A stretch of DNA of 64,000 bases. Source: Euglena gracilis. Lineage: Eukaryota; Euglenida; Euglenophyceae; Euglenales. The notes under the pieces were generated by a model. That model had not been told where the DNA came from. It did not search any database and saw nothing but the letters and a program-made list of their open reading frames with translations. A program made the translations under genes and the position numbers. The stretch covers positions 58,052,701 through 58,116,700 of the forward strand of contig CP154954.1 in assembly GCA_039621445.1 (NCBI GenBank), read 5' to 3'. How positions within the stretch are numbered: the stretch's first letter is position 1; the number at the start of each line of letters is the position of its first letter. Shown here piece after piece: positions 50,701-62,700 of this stretch.

Positions 50701-53700
50701 TCCAGGACCATTTCATCCGAATGAGGGTATCCCTCAAACGGATGAAGTTCGGTACTGTAGATGAATCGTTTGCAGTGATCGTGCATACGATCCTGCACCA
50801 CTGCGAGCACCGCTTCCGGTGGTCGGTGGATCACGTTGCCAGCACGCGTGTACTTTTCGAGATCCTGGTCGATTTTCGGCCAGATTTCATCCAAGTAATC
50901 GAACAGCTGGTCAGCGTCGTAATCCTTCGTTTTCGAAGGTTCGGCGGCTTTTCCGCCTTTTCCTGCTGGGGGTCCGGCAGATTTTCCGCCTTTGCCTGGA
51001 GGTGGTCCAGCGGGTTTTCCGCCTTTCCCAGATGGGGCTTTCCCACCTTTCTCCTGGCCTTTACCTTTACCCTTACCCTTGCCTTTTCCTTTACCCTTGC
51101 CCTTCGTGTTGGACAGCCATTCTATCGTCGCCCGATATGGGTCCCAATATTCCCAGTATTGGGTCTTCTTCTGTATACACAGGATAAGTCACGGATTCCG
51201 TGCTTGGTGTTCGAGCAAATTCTTGCTCAGCATCACCACGATTCGAGTAAACCGGTGCGACTGGGGATGGTCGGGTTTCCCGACGTGCCCGTTCTGCCGT
51301 CACGTCGGGCGCTGGCGGAGCTTCCTCCTCAGCGTCGACGCGCATCGCCGCGGGCGGATTTTCCGACCTCGGCGAGCGGCGTTGTGGCTGCGGCGTCAGA
51401 TTTTCCGGGCCGCGGTCACGTTTGCCGGCGGCAGAGCTTGTGGGTCGTGCCGGTGGCGCTTCCGCCACAGCCACGTCCCGCTGTCGCGCTGGTTGACTTG
51501 ACCGTGATGGAGCTGGGACTCCTGTGAGAGCCGACACAGCAGCATCATACTGCTGGCGCTCTTCCCGTGTCATTTCCGCCCGGGCAGGGTATCCCTGGCC
51601 AGCGGAAACAGGGGGGCGACGTGCGATCTGTGTCGTTGGATCGTCACAGCATATTCATACTGTTGACGGTCCTCCTCAGTCTCGAACGGCCGACCAGTCC
51701 ACGGGTTAACGGGTTCATCCCGTGCCGGGGGAACTGGTGCCGCACGAGGCGCTGCCGCGGCTTCCCGCGGACGAGCGCTTCGGGCAGAGTCAGACGTCGG
51801 GGGAGGATTTCCCTCCGCAGGACGTCGTGGGATAGGGTCAGGTATGGTTGGGTGGGGTTGAGGTGGATATACGTACTGATCCCGTGGCATTGGCGCCTGC
51901 TGGGGGTAATCCCCAGAGACGGTATACTGAGACACAGGCTCCTGCGCAGGATAATCCCGCCGGGGCATGCGCTCAGGGGATCGAAAAATACTTTCTTTTA
52001 CACGTGGGTGTTCACTCCGGACAGGTGCTTCCACCGTCTCTTCCTCGGGTAATCCGGGGGAGTGAGCACGAAAATGTGCAGTGTAAGTGCCAACTGGTGG
52101 TACCTGCCTGGCGACCTGTGGCGGGACTTCCACGCCCAGGTCACGCATGGTAATGTCTGCCGCGAATCCCGACGCGTCCGGGTCGGTGTAATACACCAGA
52201 CCGGTCATCGTCGCCTGGGCGCACATACACCACAGGGCTGGAGGGGTATTCGCGATAGTCAAAACTTTACGGCAGTGGTCATCCCACAATGCCTGTGTGA
52301 GTTGGTCTGGTGCCGGGTTTGCGCTCATACGCATAACCCGGTTCATCGTCTCCGCCGTGCGGTGGATCATCACACCCGCATACGGTGGGAGGCGACGAGA
52401 GCCTGATGGCTGAGGTGGCCGCGCTTCCGCGGGCATCTGGGTCATCCTGCTACTGCTGCTGGCTTCAGGGTTTCCCTGAGCCGCAGTCCGTGCAGGTGGC
52501 TGCGTGCCGTATCGGTACGCATACTGGTCAGGTTGAGGGTGAGTGGTGGGGTGGTAAGGCGGTCCTCCGCCTGGCTCCCTTCCGCCGGGCAGCATAATAC
52601 AGCCCGGGGTCGGTACGGTGGGATGTTTGGGTTGTTAGTTGTAAGGTGTGTGAGGGTAACCGCTTGAGTATTATTTGGTAAAAAGTCTGCGGAAAGAAAG
52701 AATGATAAGAATCAATGATAAAAAGAAGAGAAAACAACATGGGTTTCCCATGCGTTCTCAAAAACTTGTCATGGAAACATCAATGTTATGTTTCTTATTC
52801 CACAGCTTCCAATCTTGCTGGACATACCCAACAAAACTGGTTGCTGGCTCCCAAGTGTCCTCCTCGGGCCCATACCCTTTCCAGCGGACCTTCCAAAGGT
52901 GCATACCTTTGTCGATTTTGTGATCGATAATTTTATCGACTACAAAGTCGTCCGTCTCAGGTAATCTGGAACGGGGTTTGAAGTGCAAACACGGGATGGG
53001 TTTCCCATCCGGTGGCGACAGGTATGGTTTGAAGTCGTCCATATGAACGTCCTCAACACCATTCGGTAATGCAACCTTGTAACGCCCGCTGGTACCTAGT
53101 CTTTCTAGGATTTCACAGGGGCCGAGCCAGAGGGGATCCAGCTTGGAAGACTGCATGCGAGTACGGCTATTCCGTACCCACACGCGGTCACCGGGACTGT
53201 AAACAGGTGACTTGAAATTCTGCAAAAACGATTTCCGTTTTGCTGCATGAATATCAGTGACGCGCTTCTGGACTGCAGAACGTAGATTTTCTACTTCCGC
53301 AAACCAGGTCTCGCAACTGACACTCGTTCGGGCGGGTCTCTCCGAAGGGACATCCCCTATGGCCGGAGGGTCCCGTCCGAAAACTAATTTATAGGGGGAG
53401 TGAGGTAAAACCAACCCTGGTAGGGTATTGATATAAAACAAAGACCATGGTAGAACTGATATCCAGTTACTGCGCGAGTCAGCCAGTGAAAGGCGAAGCA
53501 TATTCACGACGGATTTCACGGCTGCCTCGGCTCTACCATTGCCTTTGGGTCGGTATATAATGGAAAAATGTTGCTCGATTCCGAGTAAACCGCACAAAGT
53601 GGTGAAAAACCTTGAAGAAATCAAATGGTCTTGATCACTCACAATTTCATTCGGTAAACCCATCAAGCAAATGCATTTCTCCAAAAATATAGTTGCCAAA

Positions 53701-56700
53701 CTTTGGGCAGTCAACCCTGACTTCTGGCATGGAATGGCTACAATGTACCCACTCAGCCTGCAGACGACAACAAAAAACGTAATCGTAAATTTTGTCGTCT
53801 GTTCCTTTGCACGGTTCCAATTCCAGAAAATCCATGCAGAGGGATGTAAAAATGTCAGGGGGTACGGGGAAAAAGTCCATCGTACCAGGGGGGGTACCTC
53901 TGCGGGGTTTTACCGCTTGACAAATTTGACACCGTTGCGCTATTCGCAAACAGCGTGAGTAAAGCTCTTTCTCGCTCAGGGTTGTACAGTACCTGCGGCC
54001 CACCAACGAAAGAAGTTTGGGGGCCCCAGGGTGACCATGGTTGTGATAACACAAAATCACATCATCAACCAGGTCCTGGGGGATACAATATTTGTAACCC
54101 GTTTCATTGCGAAAAACCAACCGTAAAGGTGAAAGAGTGTAATTGTCCAGCACTTCGCCATTACGAAGTCTGGTGACAATGGTGTCATACACCGGATCAC
54201 GACTATAATCCCATTCGCGAAAGAACAATGGAGAAGGGGACTCCGTGCGCGTAATACGCCGGGGCCCGGACGTGCTTCCACGTCGGCGCCTTCCTCGCAC
54301 TGGTGCGACCAGGAATAGTTGTGAAACGGGAAAAGAATCCAAAATATTATCCGCAGCGTCGTTTCGACGTGCGTACTCGTCAGCTTCCTGACTTCCATGA
54401 AAAGTCGCGTCTCCCTCATCCGGGTTCCCAGGGTAATACCAAGGGGCCCGGCTGAGCGGATCCGCTACTTTTTGTGTGTGCCCAGGGGTATAAATAACCA
54501 CCAGGTTGAATTGACTCAAGAACTCATGCCATCTGCATCGCCTTCCGACCGATGACATAGCCTTGTTCAAATCCTCGGTGTACCAGTGTTGGAGACTCTC
54601 ATGGTCGGTCTTGACGAGGATCTGGACGAGGCTGCTGGCTACCCAGCTTCGGAATTTCTGGAGTATAAGCACGATTGCGTAGGTTTCCTTCTCGCGTATA
54701 CTCCATTTGACTTGACCTTTTCCATCGTCGCCCTGTAACTTTCTGCTGAAGAAAGCCACAGGTCGGAGCTCATTCGCCGCATTATGCTGGCTTAGAACTC
54801 CGCCAACAGCGTAATCGCTGCTGTCGACTTCCAACACGTATGGTTTGTATGGGTCCGCGATTTCGAGGACAACATTCTCCAAAAGCAAAACCTTGATTTT
54901 CTCAAGGGCCTCGCGCATTTGGTCATCCCAAATGACTTTGGTGTTGTCAACAGCCCGGTTTTTGAGCTGCTTGGTGAGGGGCACCGCGATTTTCGCGAAG
55001 TCCTTCATATAAATCGCGTAGTATTGGGCTAATCCCAAAAATCCTTTGAGGTGAGTAATCGTTTTGATTACCTCAGGGGTCCATTTCTTAATGGCTTCGA
55101 GTTTACTCGGAGCGGCTTTCCGCTGTCCATTGCTGAGGATGTGACCGCAAAATTTTATGAGAATCCGAAACAAATGCATTTTTGCGCCTTTCGCGAAAAG
55201 CACATGTTTTTGAAAAGCGGTTAATACCGCACAAACATGGTGGAAGTGTGTGACGAGGATATCCTCGCTCGATTTTGCGGCTGGTGGTGGTGTTCCCACC
55301 AGCACATCATCAATGTACACAATGGCAAACGGTAAGTCGCGTAAAACCCATTGAATCATGCGCTGAAACATGGCTGGGCCATTCTTAACACCCATGGGGA
55401 GTACCGTCCATTGGTACACGCCTTGGATGTCACGAATGCCGTGTATGGTTGGGAGTCAGGGTGTAAGTGCATTTGGTGAAAACCGTCCTCCAGATCGAAA
55501 ATTGACCACAACCGGTTTTCCGATTGTTTGGTGATCAAATCCTCGATCAAGGGGAGCGGGAAGGGATCATCCTTGTTTGGGAGTTCAGGTACCGGTAATC
55601 CAGCACCAGCCTCCATTTCTTCTGACCTGAGGGGTCTGGGGGTTTAGGAACAACAAATGCCTGGGATGTCCACTCGCTTTTCGAGGGTACAATCCACTTG
55701 CGCTGAATAAGCTTCTCAATCATTTCATTGAGAGCTTGTTCGCGTTCTCCCGAACAACGAAAAAATTTCCGGTGCATTGGCTTTGGCTCCATCCTTAAGC
55801 TCGATCTTACAAACACCGAACGGACCGCGTATCGCGGGGTCGATGTCGCACGCGTATACTGGATTTTCCAGCACACCGTGGAATTCGCGGGTAATCCGCG
55901 AACAGAATTCGGCTGACTTAGGATGCTGACCTGCACTCTCGATGACTGCGGAAACCGCCAGGGTATCCCTGGGGCTACCGAGCTTCCTCGGCACCGCGAA
56001 TTCGGACATTCCGAATGCATCGAAGAAACATACGCGAAAAATGATTTCTGTCAAGGGTGGTAATATTTTACCACAAAAATCCTCAAAAATCGGTACATTA
56101 GTGGGTAAATCCCACCAATGAAAACATACATACGATAGTTGGGTGAACCATTCCGCTTCCGGAATGATGGGTATGAGAATAACTCCACGGGCTTCATCCC
56201 GCAGAATTTTCTCAACCGCACATTCGATAAGTTTTGGGGGAGGGTGCATCCATAACACCGTATCACCCCAAAATTTATCAAATGCGTTGGAGTGTTGTGA
56301 CCAATGACGTGGCAAACGGGCATGTGCATTGGATGAGAAGGCATCGATTTCCAATGCCAAATCAAAAGAATCAGCCAATGTCGCGATTTTGGAAAACCAT
56401 CGTTCCAAAATGCGATATTGACCAAAATTGAAAGCATTCCATACGCGTTTCGCGTATTCATGCACCCGATTTTCGGGTTGAAGGGTAGAAACACAATGAA
56501 TGGATCCACAAACATGCGGGTTGTCTTCCACTACCACAAGGGTTAATCCCAAGGGAGTTTGGACAGGTTGGGGGTTTCCCCATTCCGCATCAAATTCGTA
56601 ACAAGTGTGATCGCGAGTGTAATTAGGAATCGCGCTTTTCGCGTTTCCGAACAACGAGGCTAATCCGCGTTGTTGGAGTACTCGGTGTACCTCCGCGCAT

Positions 56701-59700
56701 TGCGGGCTACAACCAAGTGTATCCTGGGGGGTGGATTCCGTTTTCGGAATTGCGATTAGTGTCGGATTTTGAACTAAACATCCACAATCGAAATCCGATT
56801 GGGTGGAAATTCTCCTGCAGTGCACACATTGGAAGGAAGTGTGATGGTGTGACGGGTGTGCGTGAAAGTGGGTGTCGATGGCATTAGCCGGTGAGTCTTG
56901 TACAGGTGTGCCTGGATTCGGCACAACTGGTAGGAAACGGAGTGGTGGTGTAGCTGGGCGACTACTCGACACCGATATATCTTCAGGCCTTTGGGCTTTC
57001 GTCTTGTAACCCAGTGGAACGGCGGGGGTACCGCTACTCGCTTGCCCTGCCTCATGTGGAACGCATGTTGGTGTGTCGTTGGGCAGGGGGGAGGCTTTCT
57101 CCGTACCCCGGGTGTGGAAAACGGTTGTTGGTGTGGTGGATAACGGTGTTGCCATTGTGGGTAACGGTGTGGGCAAAGCGGTGGTCATCATAGTGGATGA
57201 CAACGGTGATGGTGGTTTGGGTGTCAATGAAGTGGTGGGTGCTGTGCGCAAACCGTGGGAGTGGCAATCCACAACCAATCGGTACTGGCGTAAAAATGGG
57301 TATCCCAAAATTACGTCAGACCCGTGAATTCCGGACTCGTAACCCCAAATATTGGTGAAATGTTGTAATTGTGGGGGTTGTGAGTGATGCTTCGGAATGA
57401 TGGGCAAGAGTATCTCGAGCACACATCCCAAATCACCACCACACATGGGGGTGTTATCCGCGGTTGTAATTTTGATCGGTTTCTTGGCGCTTACCAAGAG
57501 CGGGGTCGGTATCAACCCCAACCGAAAGAGCAGTGCAATGCGACAACCAGTGTCAATGAGAATTTTAACTTTAGTGGAGAAATTTTGGATGCGGATTTCC
57601 GCTTGGACGAGTAATTCCATTGGTGGTACGCAAAGTGAAGGGTCTGGCGGAAATACGTTTGCATGCCAGCTCTCCCATGAACCCTTTCCCACTTTGCTCA
57701 GCATTCCGAGCGGAAATGTGGAGTGGGGGGTAGGGGACCCGAAATAATTCCGGGTACTGACCGTGAAGGCGGATGGGCAGGGGGGGTAAGGTTGATCAGG
57801 TCTTACCTCCATCTGTTCATCAGCCCAGAGGTCCGTGCCCTCGGACCTCGGGCTCCCCTACTCCAAGTCCGAACCGGCCGCATAGCCGGCAACGGACTTT
57901 TTGGTGGAATAGATAGAGTTTAATGAGCGCACCGCCATTCGGGCCTCATTAAATTCCCCGTCCGAGGTCTCATCCCCCTCCCTGCCCGAAGCCGGGGTGT
58001 CCTCCTCCAAACAAGATATCTTGAAACCGACCTTTTGCCGGTTGGAGGAGTAACCACGGTCATCGCGGCGCTTACCGCGATTTCCGTAGCCGGGCCGGGG
58101 GGAACGAGATCTGGGACATTTGGATGCGTGGTGATCTTTGGAACCGCAAAGTGAACAACGGGATTTGTGGCGGGATTCCGCATAACGGGGGGAACGGTAT
58201 TCCGTTTTTCCGTCAAACCGTCGTGGTGAACGGGTTTCCCGTCGACCATGACCGGTGTATCGGGACTTCCCCGTTGACTCGCGTGAAGAGGATGATCCAC
58301 TTCGCGAACGAGATCGTGAAGAATCGCGGTTGAAATCCCGTTTTCGGGCAGGGGGGCCAGGTGACCGACCGCGAGAAGGACGGGTTTCCCGACCATCACG
58401 CGATGGTGACTTGGGCCTACTACCGCTAAAGCGGTTCTCCGAAGACCGTGAAACTGCCGATTGACGTGAAAACGCCGAGGAACCCGATCCCCGTGAGGAG
58501 GTCGAGCCCCTTGGGCTTCCAATACGCTTTCGCGCATCGGGATTCGGGCATTCCCGAGACATGTGACCAGATTTGTTGCACAAAAAGCACAGTTTATCCG
58601 TGCCCTGGTCCGAAGAACGCTGATTCCGCGTTTTCGGTCCCGTGGTGGGTGATCTTGGTGACATGGGTGATTTTTGCAATGCATTAACCGCACCCGCAGG
58701 GATTCCCGCGGTGGGATGCGTTTGGAAAGCGGACTGTATTTGTCCCAAAACTTGTGTGAGCTTGAGTTGTTTTGACACATAATTCCAACGTTGGGCAAGA
58801 GTCATCTCATGCCCTGCCAACTCCTCGCGATGGATATCCTTCACGAGGGATGGTGTGAAATGCAACAAAACCGCATCGAATTGTTCGCGCATTTGCTTCT
58901 CGCTAAGTTCATCAACTTCGGAAGCAAGTGCTAACCATTTGGCATACCAAAGGTCAATGGATTTCCATTTGCGATCCGATGGCGCGCTTTGTCGCCACTT
59001 CTTCTCCAGGGTAATCCTGGTGACCAGACTTGAATTGGTTGAAGCGTATTGCTCAACCAGGTCATCGAATGATACGCCATTACGTATCACCAAATTGCGT
59101 GCGCGTTCTCGCTCCTCCCTCGGTAGGCAATCGATGAATTCCATCTTGACTACCTCGGGATTCGGGTCTTGGGTGGGTCCCTTTAGTGCCCAATAGTACT
59201 CCCAGTCCCGAAAAAATTGTCTCCATGTGGTTGGATCCCCGTCCCATTGGGGCTTCACCTTGTTCGCGATTGCGATGGTGCCCTTGAAGTCTCTCTGAGT
59301 AACCCGCTGACCCTCGGTGGTATTCCAGGGGTTTGGGTCAGGGTAATTCTTAACACCAAACGCGTTTCGCGGATTTTCCGCTCCATGTGTAACCCGTGCA
59401 GGATTTCCCGCACCAAGTGTAAGGTTGGCAGGATTTTCCTGCGGGAATTGCGAAAAATGTGGTGAAATCCTCTCAGTGGGGCGGGTTTCCCGCCGAAAAC
59501 CCGATGGGTGGTCTGGCATTCCAGAACCCGTCGGTTGTTGGTATGATCGCGATTGCGACACATGACCAATACCAGGTGTGGGGTGTTGGCTCATTCCTCG
59601 TACAAGGTTGGAATGTTGAATTTCTTGGTGGAGACTCGAATTTTCGAGTGGGGGGTCAATTTCCTCATCGGAAATGTCGTGCGAAGAGTGAGTTTGTGGT

Positions 59701-62700
59701 GTGGGCAAATGCAAAGGTGGTACAATTCGCGTTTTCGCGGGTGGTTGTACCAAATTCGCGGTGGATGTAGGGATTCCTACTCCAGAAATGGTAATTTGAG
59801 AACGCGATTCCGGGACATTTGGAATACCAACCGCAGCGCTTACCGCGGTGGATGGTGGCACAACCGGTATCGGAGTGGACATTTTATCCAAACTCGCGGA
59901 CAAGTCATGCACCGTTTCTTCCAAATGTTCCACCAACTGGAGTTGGCCGCAAATACGGTCAACCTCAGTCTCCAAATGCCTAATGCGTTTTCGGTAACGG
60001 GAAAAATCTTCCAAGTGTGGCAACTTTTCAGAAACCAAGTGTAATTCTTGGGCAAGATTTCCTTGGGACTCCTCCACATTCCGGAGTTGACCCGCAAGCG
60101 CTTTTACCGCATTTGAGACGGTTTGCAATTGGTGGAGTGACTTGGTGGGGGTTTCCACGGTGGTGCGCGAATTTTCCGCGGTTGGCTTTTCCAACAACGC
60201 AGAAATTCGTCCATCCAACCGAGAAACCTCATCTTGCATGGATCGGGCATTCCGATTCACGCTTTCCTCAATTTGGAGCAAACTTGTACAAAATGCTTGC
60301 AAGGTTTCCTTGTTGTCACCAAGCACTTTGTCATAAAAGGAGCGAAATTCCGGTGACTCGGATATCCGAGCACGCGAAATGGGGGGTAGTGAGCGGATTT
60401 CCGTCACTGTGGTGGACAACAAGGTGCAACGGGTTTGTAATTCCCCAATAGCGGCTTGAATACCACTAATGTCGGGAATTCGCTTGGAAAGTGCAGAAAC
60501 ATGCTCCTGCAAACCGACAACGGTGGCATTAATACCGCCAATGTCCGTTTGCATTTGTTGTTGCGTAAAATCCAACCGTTGTGCGCAATCCGCGATTTTC
60601 GCGTTCAAGGTGGTTAATCCATCCTGATTTGCGGCACAATGGCAGGATTTTTGCTCCAAGTGTGAAATTCGTTCCTCCAAAAGCTGAATTTGCGTACGGG
60701 GAACAAAATTTTCTTGCACTTTCGCCTGAATTGCTTCAAGTGCTCGATTTCCGAGCCAAGATGCAAAATCCGTTGTTGGGCTTCTTGGAAAGAAGTGGTA
60801 AGTGCGGCAAAATGCTCAACCGCGACAAAGTTACCGATTTCCGGCATTTTGGGGGTGGCATTTTGCGCTTGTAACTGCTGCTGCAATTGCAGTAACATGG
60901 TTGAACAGGATTCCAATTGGGCAAAAAGATGGCTCATACCATCCTGCACATGCAGAAACTTGGAATCATTCCGCGTTTCCGCTTCATGCAGCATTTCGCT
61001 GATTTGTTGGAAATTTTGTGGAAGTTGGATGCGCAAAATACTGTCAACACTTTCTCGAAAATGCTGAAGGTCTTTCCCCGCATTTTCAAAATTGTGTTGG
61101 CAATATTTGCCGATTTCCTGCAAATAATTCCAGCAACATTCCAGTTTGGTGTTGACAACCCTTTGATTGTCCTCATCAAACTGCAAAACTTTGTTGAGCA
61201 TGGTTGCGCATTCCGCAACGCATTGGTGGACATGCAAAATTTGCTTGCTAAGCGGGTGATCCGCTGGAAGTTGACCGAGAATTCGGAAAAAATCATCACC
61301 GGGGGTGAGGTTATCCCTCAAATCTTCCTCATAGTCCTCCACAATGGAAACGGCACCAGAGATTTCCGGTACCACCAGACGCATATCTGGGTTCCATGGC
61401 AATGCAGGGAAAACCGCAGCTTCCGCGGGTAATCCCGGCAAAGCGTGAAATGGTGTGGGGGGTGGTAATTGAGGGGGGGGTTGGAAAAAACACGGTGTTT
61501 CCACCGAGTTGCACTCCAAAAGGCCCACCGGTGCTTCCACCGGGGATCTTTTGGGTGTGAACAGAGCAAAGGGCAAATACCCCTCACTTTGTTCATGGGT
61601 AACATGAGTAACCAAGTGTGAGGATGCAAGGGGTTCATCCCCTCGCCGTATCAATGATGGGTGAATCGGGATGGAGGAAGGCATTTTGCCACCTACATCC
61701 CGCACAATCAATGACAATGATGATGAAGAGGGCTCGTTACCCCCATGCACAATAAAGGCGTTTCGCCTTTTGACAATGACAAATGAGTCAAATTGCCTTC
61801 TTCTTGCTTGGGGGGTCGGGAATTGGAACTTGTTTCATTCAAACCGTTCCAATCCCCGCAATCTTCATCACAATTGCTCAATGAACTCATCAACAAGTCA
61901 TAATCAAATTTGGGGTTGGGGCTTGTGCTCTGCATCTTTTGAGATGGGTAAAAAGGCAAAAACCCAAAAATTCACACAAATAAGCAGAGAAACAGGGACC
62001 AGAAAGGTTGTATCGGCGATTACCGAACAGAGCCTTCTGAGACCTGTATCCTTGCTTAAAGGTTGGCTAGGGGCCAGGAACAGTACTTTCACCGTGTTTC
62101 ACGGCTCAGTACGATCCTCACCACCAGTCAACCACAGAGTTTCTCTGTGTGGAACGTCTGTGTAGGATCGTTGCCTAAATCTGCTACCAAGTGTACGTCC
62201 AAAGCTTTCCCTTTTCCCCTTTTTGGAACTTTCTGTAAACGCCTTTCGCTTTCGCCTTGGTGCGCAGCCTACTTATGGTAGGGAAAAGTCTTTGGAGTAA
62301 CGAAAAGTGGTTTTCCCCTTTTCTTCCCAATTCCCCAAGAAGCAAAGCACAAGGCAAGGATTCAGAAGTTTTCTTCTGAGATCAAAGTTGATTGTTCTGA
62401 GGGTTTTTCCCTCTGACAAAACCAATGGTGAAACTTGGAGATTGTGAGAGTAAAGAATACCACCTGTGGGGGAAGGAGAGAAAAGTGCTGACGTGTCCAG
62501 GGGCAGATCCCAGAAGGGTCTGCCACGATCTTACCAGCTGTGGGTTTCCACAGTGGTGCGACCGTCACAGAACCCACTCTGCAGATATCCTACAGAGCTG
62601 GGACGTGCCTGGTACACAGGTTACTCATTTCAAGGAAAAATGTCTTTATTCGGGTGTTTTACGGGGGTTCGCGACCATGAAGGAAGGGGTCCAGGTGGCC

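Larger units (their letters stand above)
45657..62618 (-). mobile_element. Complete Ty3-type (chromodomain) LTR retrotransposon with extra 3' genes
   Basis: A 16,962-base element bounded by 429-base direct LTRs and a GGTTA target duplication. In sense (minus) order: 5' LTR, PBS, two overlapping gag frames with two CCHC knuckles, UAG recoding site, aspartic protease, RT with YIDD, RNase H, integrase with an HHCC finger and D,D-35-E, chromodomain, four uncharacterised ORFs, polypurine tract, 3' LTR. The order PR-RT-RH-INT and the chromodomain identify a Ty3 chromovirus-like lineage. The LTRs differ at one position that I noticed (about 45,866 versus 62,401, A/G), so insertion is recent. Pol is broken by about four single-base frame changes, two of them at T6 runs. 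It lies in sense orientation inside a host intron. Confidence 0.95.

Noticed and set aside
46979-52595. Accessory ORFs as a retroviral envelope
   Set aside because: No signal peptide, furin-like site, heptad fusion region or membrane anchor is visible in any of the four ORFs.
50962-52597. Long plus-strand ORFs opposite accessory ORFs 1-3
   Set aside because: They are antisense shadows of GC-rich coding sequence; start codons, the ATGA overlap and the PPT/LTR orientation all favour the minus strand.
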